From Saccoglossus kowalevskii (lineage: Eukaryota; Hemichordata; Enteropneusta; Harrimaniidae): a stretch of DNA of 11,403 nt. Every line of letters starts with the position of its first letter. Positions within the stretch are counted from its first letter, which is position 1. The stretch is from the NCBI RefSeq assembly GCF_000003605.2, contig NW_003138969.1:1-11403 (forward strand), in the 5' to 3' direction. The notes beneath the pieces were generated by a model. That model did no database searches, had not been told where the DNA came from, and worked only from the letters and a program-made list of their open reading frames with translations. Both the position numbers and the translations under genes were made by a program. Shown one piece after another: positions 8,048 to 11,403 of this stretch.

Positions 8048-8550
8048 TGTCAGGGACTTTTATACTTCACTATAGTGATGGTACCAAAATAGTAGCACAT
8101 ATAATTTAGTTGTCGGGAACTGTCATACTTCACTATAGTGATGGTACCAAAATAGTAGCACATATAATTTTGTTGGCGGGAACTGCTTTACTTCACTATA
8201 TGGATGGTACCAAAATAGTAGCACATATAATTTTGTTGGCGAGAACTGCTATACTTCACTATAGGGATGGTACCAAAATAGTAGCACATATAATTTTGTT
8301 GTCGGGACCTATTATACTTCACTATATGGATGGTACCAAAATAGTATCACATATAATTTTGCTGTCAGGGACTGTTATACTCCACTATAGGGGTGGTACC
8401 AAAATAGTAGCACATATAATTTTGTTGTCGGGACCTGTTATACTTCACTATGGTGATGGTACCAAAATAGTAGCACATATAATTCAGTTGCCAGGAACTG
8501 CCATACTTCACTATAGGGATGGTACCAAAATGGTAGCAAATATAACTTAG
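8048..8550 (+). repeat. Eight-unit block, copy 1
   Basis: Matches 10000-10502 at an offset of 1952 bp (31 units minus 1 bp). The last six units share rare markers: GCTTTAC with ATATGGAT (8173), GACCTATTATAC with AGTATCACAT and TTTTGCTG (8299), and the GGTGAT / ATGGTAGCAAAT pair (8425, 8488). The copies differ at several positions (for example GCGAGAAC against GCGGGAAC, ATGGAT against GGGGTGG, CTATAGGG against CTGTAGGG), so this duplication is older than the one at 1934 and 2943. Confidence 0.88.
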
Positions 8551-9306
8551 TTGTTCGGAACAGCCATTCTTCACTATAGGGATGGTACCAAAATAGTGGC
8601 ACATATAATTTAGTTGTTGGGAACTGCCATACTTCATTATAGGGATGGTACCAAAATAGTAGCACATATAATTTTGTTGTCGGGAACTGCTTTACTTCAC
8701 TATAGTGATGGTACCAAAATAGTAGCACATATAATTTAGTTGTCAGGAACAGTCATAACTTCACTATAGGGATGGTACGAAAATAGTAGCACATATAATT
8801 TTGTTGTCGGGACCTGTTATACTTCACAATAGGGATGGTACCAAAATAGTAGCACATATAATTTAGTTGTCGGGATCTGTTATACTTCACTATAGGGATG
8901 GTACCAAAATAGTAGCACTTATAATTTAGTTGTCTGGAACTGTTATACTTCACTATAGGGATGGTACCAAAATAGTAGCACATATACCTTAGTTGTTCGG
9001 AACTGCCATACTTCACTATAGGGATGGTACCAAAATAGTGGCACATATAATTGTGTTGTCTGGAACTGCTTTACTTCACTATAGGAATGGTACCAAAATA
9101 GTGGCACACATAATTTTGTTGTCGGGGACTGTTATACTTCACTATAGGGATGGTACCAAAATAGTGGCAAATACAATTTTGTTGGCGGGAACTGCTATAC
9201 TTCACTATTGGGATGGTACCAAAATAGTAGCACATATAATTGTGTTGTCGGGACCTGTTATACTTCACTATGGTGATGTACCAAAATAGTAGCAAATATA
9301 ACATAG
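8551..9306 (+). repeat. Copy of the 3953-4646 series with two extra units
   Basis: Units 8614-8803 follow 4079-4268 and units 8930-9306 follow 4269-4646. Between them lie two units (8804-8929) with no counterpart in the first copy, which raises the offset from 4535 to 4661 bp, exactly 126 bp. Shared rare markers are TTGGGAACTG with CATTATAG, the inserted A in CATAACTTC, ATATACCTTAG, AGGAATGG and GCAAATACAATTTTG. The unit at 9245 is a chimera: the GACCTG / GGTGAT head of one type with the GCAAATATAACATAG tail of the next, and one G lost at GATGTACC. Confidence 0.87.
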
Positions 9307-9999
9307 TTGTTCGGAACTGCCATACTTCACTATAGGGATGGTACCAAAATAGTAGCACATATAATTTAGTTGTCGGGACATGTTATACTTCACTATTGGG
9401 ATGGTACCAAAATAGTAGCTCATATAATTTTGTTGTCGGGACCTGTTATACTTCACTATAGGGATGTTACCAAAATAGTAGGACATATAATTCAGTTGCC
9501 AGGAACTGCCATACTTCACTATAGGGATGGTACCAAAATAGTAGCAAATATAACTTAGTTGTTCGGAACTGCCATACTTCACTATAGGGATGGTACCAAA
9601 ATAGTTGCGCATATAATTTAGTTGTCGGGAACTCCCATACTTCACTATAGGGGTGGTACTAAAATAGTAGCACATATAGTTTTCTTGTCGGGGACTGTTA
9701 TACTTCACTATAGGGGTGGTCCTAAAATAGTAGCACATATAATTTTGTTGTCGGGGACTGATATACTTCACTATAGGGATGGTACCAAAATAGTAGCACA
9801 TATAATTTTGTTGCCAGGAACTGCCATACTTTACTATAGGGATGGTACCAAAATAGTAGCACATATAATTTTTTTGTCGGGAACTGCCATACTTCACTAT
9901 AGGGATGGTACCAAAATAGTAGCACATATAATTTAGTTGTCGGGACCTGTTATACTTCACTATAGGGGTGGTACCAAAATAGTAGCACATATAATTTTG
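9307..9999 (+). repeat. Mosaic of earlier cassettes
   Basis: Units 9370-9621 follow 304-555 (TTGGGAT with GCTCAT; GTTACC and TAGGACAT; CCAGG; GCGCAT). Units 9622-9747 follow 6220-6345 (GGTACT, ATAGTTTTC, GGTCCT). Units 9748-9873 follow 682-807 (GACTGATAT, then CCAGG with CTTTAC and the long T run). The order in each source is kept, but one GACCTG unit present at 6346 is missing. Confidence 0.85.
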
Positions 10000-10502
10000 T
10001 TGTCAGGGACTGTTATACTTCACTATAGTGATGGTACCAAAATAGTAGCACATATAATTTAGTTGTCAGGACTGTTATACTTCACTATAGTGATGGTACC
10101 AAAATAGTAGCACATATCATTTTGTTGGCGGAAACTGCTTTACTTCACTATATGGATGGTACCAAAATAGTAGCACATATAATTTTGTTGGCGGGAACTG
10201 CTATACTTCACTATAGGGATGGTACCAAAATAGTAGCACATATAATTTTGTTGTCGGGACCTATTATACTTCACTATAGGGGTGGTACCAAAATAGTATC
10301 ACATATAATTTTGCTGTCGGGGACTGTTATACTTCACTATAGGGGTGGTACCAAAATAGTAGCACATATAATTTTGTTGTCGGGACCTGTTATACTTCAC
10401 TATGGTGATGGTACCAAAATAGTAGCACATATAATTCAGTTGCCAGGAACTGCCATACTTCACTGTAGGGATGGTACCAAAATGGTAGCAAATATAACTT
10501 AG
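10000..10502 (+). repeat. Eight-unit block, copy 2
   Basis: Copy of 8048-8550, described there. It ends at the ACTTAG tail. The next unit starts TGTTCGG instead of TTGTTCGG, a one-base deletion that marks the join to the following block. Confidence 0.88.
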
Positions 10503-10561
10503 TGTTCGGAACAGTTATACTTCACTATAGGGATGGTACCAAAATAGTGGCACACATAATT

Positions 10562-11172
10562 TTGTTGTCGGGGACTGTTATACTTCACTATAGGGATGGT
10601 ACCAAAATAGTGGCAAATACAATTTTGTTGGCGGGAACTGCTATACTTCACTATTGGGATGGTACCAAAATAGTAGCACATATAATTTTGGTGACGGGAC
10701 CTGTTATACTTCACTATGGTGATGGTACCAAAATAGTAGCACATATAATTCAGTTGCCAGGAACTGCCATACTTCACTACAGGGATGGTACCAAAATGGT
10801 AGCAAATATAACTTAGTTGTTCGGAACAGCCATACTTCACTATAGGGATGGTACAAAAATAGTAGCACATATAATTTAGTTGTCGGGACCTGTTATACTT
10901 CACTATTGGGATGGTACCAAAATAGTAGCACATATAATTTTGTTGGCGGGAACTGCTATACTTCACTATTGGGATGGTACCAAAATAGTAGCTCATATAA
11001 TTTTGTTGTCGGGACCTGTTATACTTCACTATAGGGATGGTACCAAAATAGTAGCACATATAATTCAGTTGCCAGGAACTGCCATACTTCACTATAGGGA
11101 TGGTACCAAAATAGTAGCAAATATTACTTAGTTGTTCAGAACTGCCATACTTCACTATAGGGATGGTACCAA
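10562..11172 (+). repeat. Ten-unit long-range block, copy 2
   Basis: Copy of 4455-5065, described there. The unit just before it (10503) joins a TTCGGAACAG start to a GTTATAC and GTGGCACACATAATTTTG remainder, the latter also found at 9056-9118, so this copy may have reached its place with flanking units related to 9056-9244. Private changes here are GTGACGGG near 10691. Confidence 0.92.
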
Positions 11173-11403
11173 TATAGTAGCACATATAATTTAGTTGTCT
11201 GGAACTGTTATACTTCACTATAGGGATGGTACTAAAATAGTAGCACATATAACTTAGTTGTTCGGAACTTCCATACTTCACTATAGGTATGGTACCAAAA
11301 TAGTAGCACATATAATTTAGTTGTCTGGAACTGTTATACTTCACTATAGGGATGGTACCAAAATAGTAGCACATATAACTTAGTTGTTCGGAACTGATGA
11401 ACT
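11173..11403 (+). repeat. Right-edge units and partial unit with altered end
   Basis: Units alternate between TCTGGAACTGTTAT (11195, 11321) and TTCGGAAC heads (11258, 11384), like 3890-4015. The TCTGG units end in ACTTAG. The last partial unit reads TTCGGAACTGATGAACT, where TTCGGAACTGCCATACT is expected, with four changes in the last eight bases. The array may end or change here, but eight bases cannot prove it. Confidence 0.75.

Larger units (their letters stand above)
1..11403 (+). repeat. Tandem satellite array, 63-bp unit, about 181 copies
   Basis: The window is filled end to end by head-to-tail copies of one 63-bp unit: 51 bp of a partial unit, 180 complete units and a final 20-bp partial unit. 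About 150 units are exactly 63 bp; the rest run from 62 to 67 bp, mostly with a one-base deletion. Nearly every unit holds CTTCACTATA, a GGTACC site and the string AATAGTAGCACATATAA. By hand count about 23 units have lost GGTACC (to GGTACA, GGTACT, GGTGCC, GGTCCT, GTTACC, GATACC and others), so KpnI would cut most of the array to a 63-bp ladder. No unit is inverted and no unrelated sequence interrupts the array. Such arrays are typical of eukaryotic heterochromatin; chromosome location and species cannot be read here. Confidence 0.98.

Noticed and set aside
1-11403. CRISPR array
   Set aside because: The whole 63-bp unit repeats, with no unique spacers between direct repeats, and no leader or cas genes.
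1-11403. Transposon, tRNA, rRNA or telomere sequence inside the array
   Set aside because: The unit-by-unit reading leaves no unexplained stretch longer than a few bases, and no terminal inverted repeats, target duplications, cloverleaf or telomere motif appear.

Overview
The whole window is one uninterrupted tandem array of a short satellite repeat. The unit is 63 bp. Reading unit by unit gives a 51-bp partial unit at the left edge, 180 complete units (52 to 11383), and a 20-bp partial unit at the right edge. Summing the unit lengths with their indels (61-67 bp; net -8 bp over 180 units) reproduces the coordinates, so the parse is self-consistent. All units lie head to tail on the same strand. 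I see no gene, RNA gene, transposon, unique spacer or non-satellite island.

A near-consensus unit is 2251-2313. Its landmarks are a variable head (TTGTCGGGAACTGCC and relatives), an invariant CTTCACTATA, a GGTACC (KpnI) site in most units, the string CAAAATAGTAGCACATATAA, and a variable tail (ATTTTG, ATTTAG, ATTCAG, ACTTAG or a 7-8 T run). It is about 38% GC. An array this long, with diverged units and nested block duplications, points to a eukaryotic nuclear genome and to heterochromatin (centromeric, pericentromeric, subtelomeric or interstitial). The sequence does not identify the species and I do not name one.

Layout: 1-870, mixed units sharing a cassette with 4584-5087. 871-1933, a domain rich in units with the AGTGAT centre and a heritable 62-bp subfamily. 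1934-2692 and 2943-3698, two nearly identical 12-unit blocks 16 units apart. 3699-4454, units with TTCGG, TCTGG and TTGGG heads, partly copied at 8614-9290. 4455-5065, a 10-unit block copied at 10562-11172. 4916-5244 and 5420-5748, a perfect local duplication 8 units apart. 5749-7101, mixed units including a run of three CCAGG-head units. 7102-7667, a more diverged copy of the 4584 cassette. 7668-8047, units with several small indels. 8048-8550, copied at 10000-10502. 8551-9999, copies of earlier cassettes with two-unit and one-unit length differences. 10503-11403, the second long block followed by a four-unit run to the window edge.

The many open frames (up to 306 codons) are a side effect of the repeat: 63 bp is 21 codons, and the unit lacks stop codons in two minus-strand frames and, when the tail is TTTTG, in one plus-strand frame. 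They end at 62-, 64- or 67-bp units or at TAG tails. I annotate no CDS. The real content is the history of the array: block duplications of different sizes and ages, chimeric units and linked variants, with no single higher-order period.
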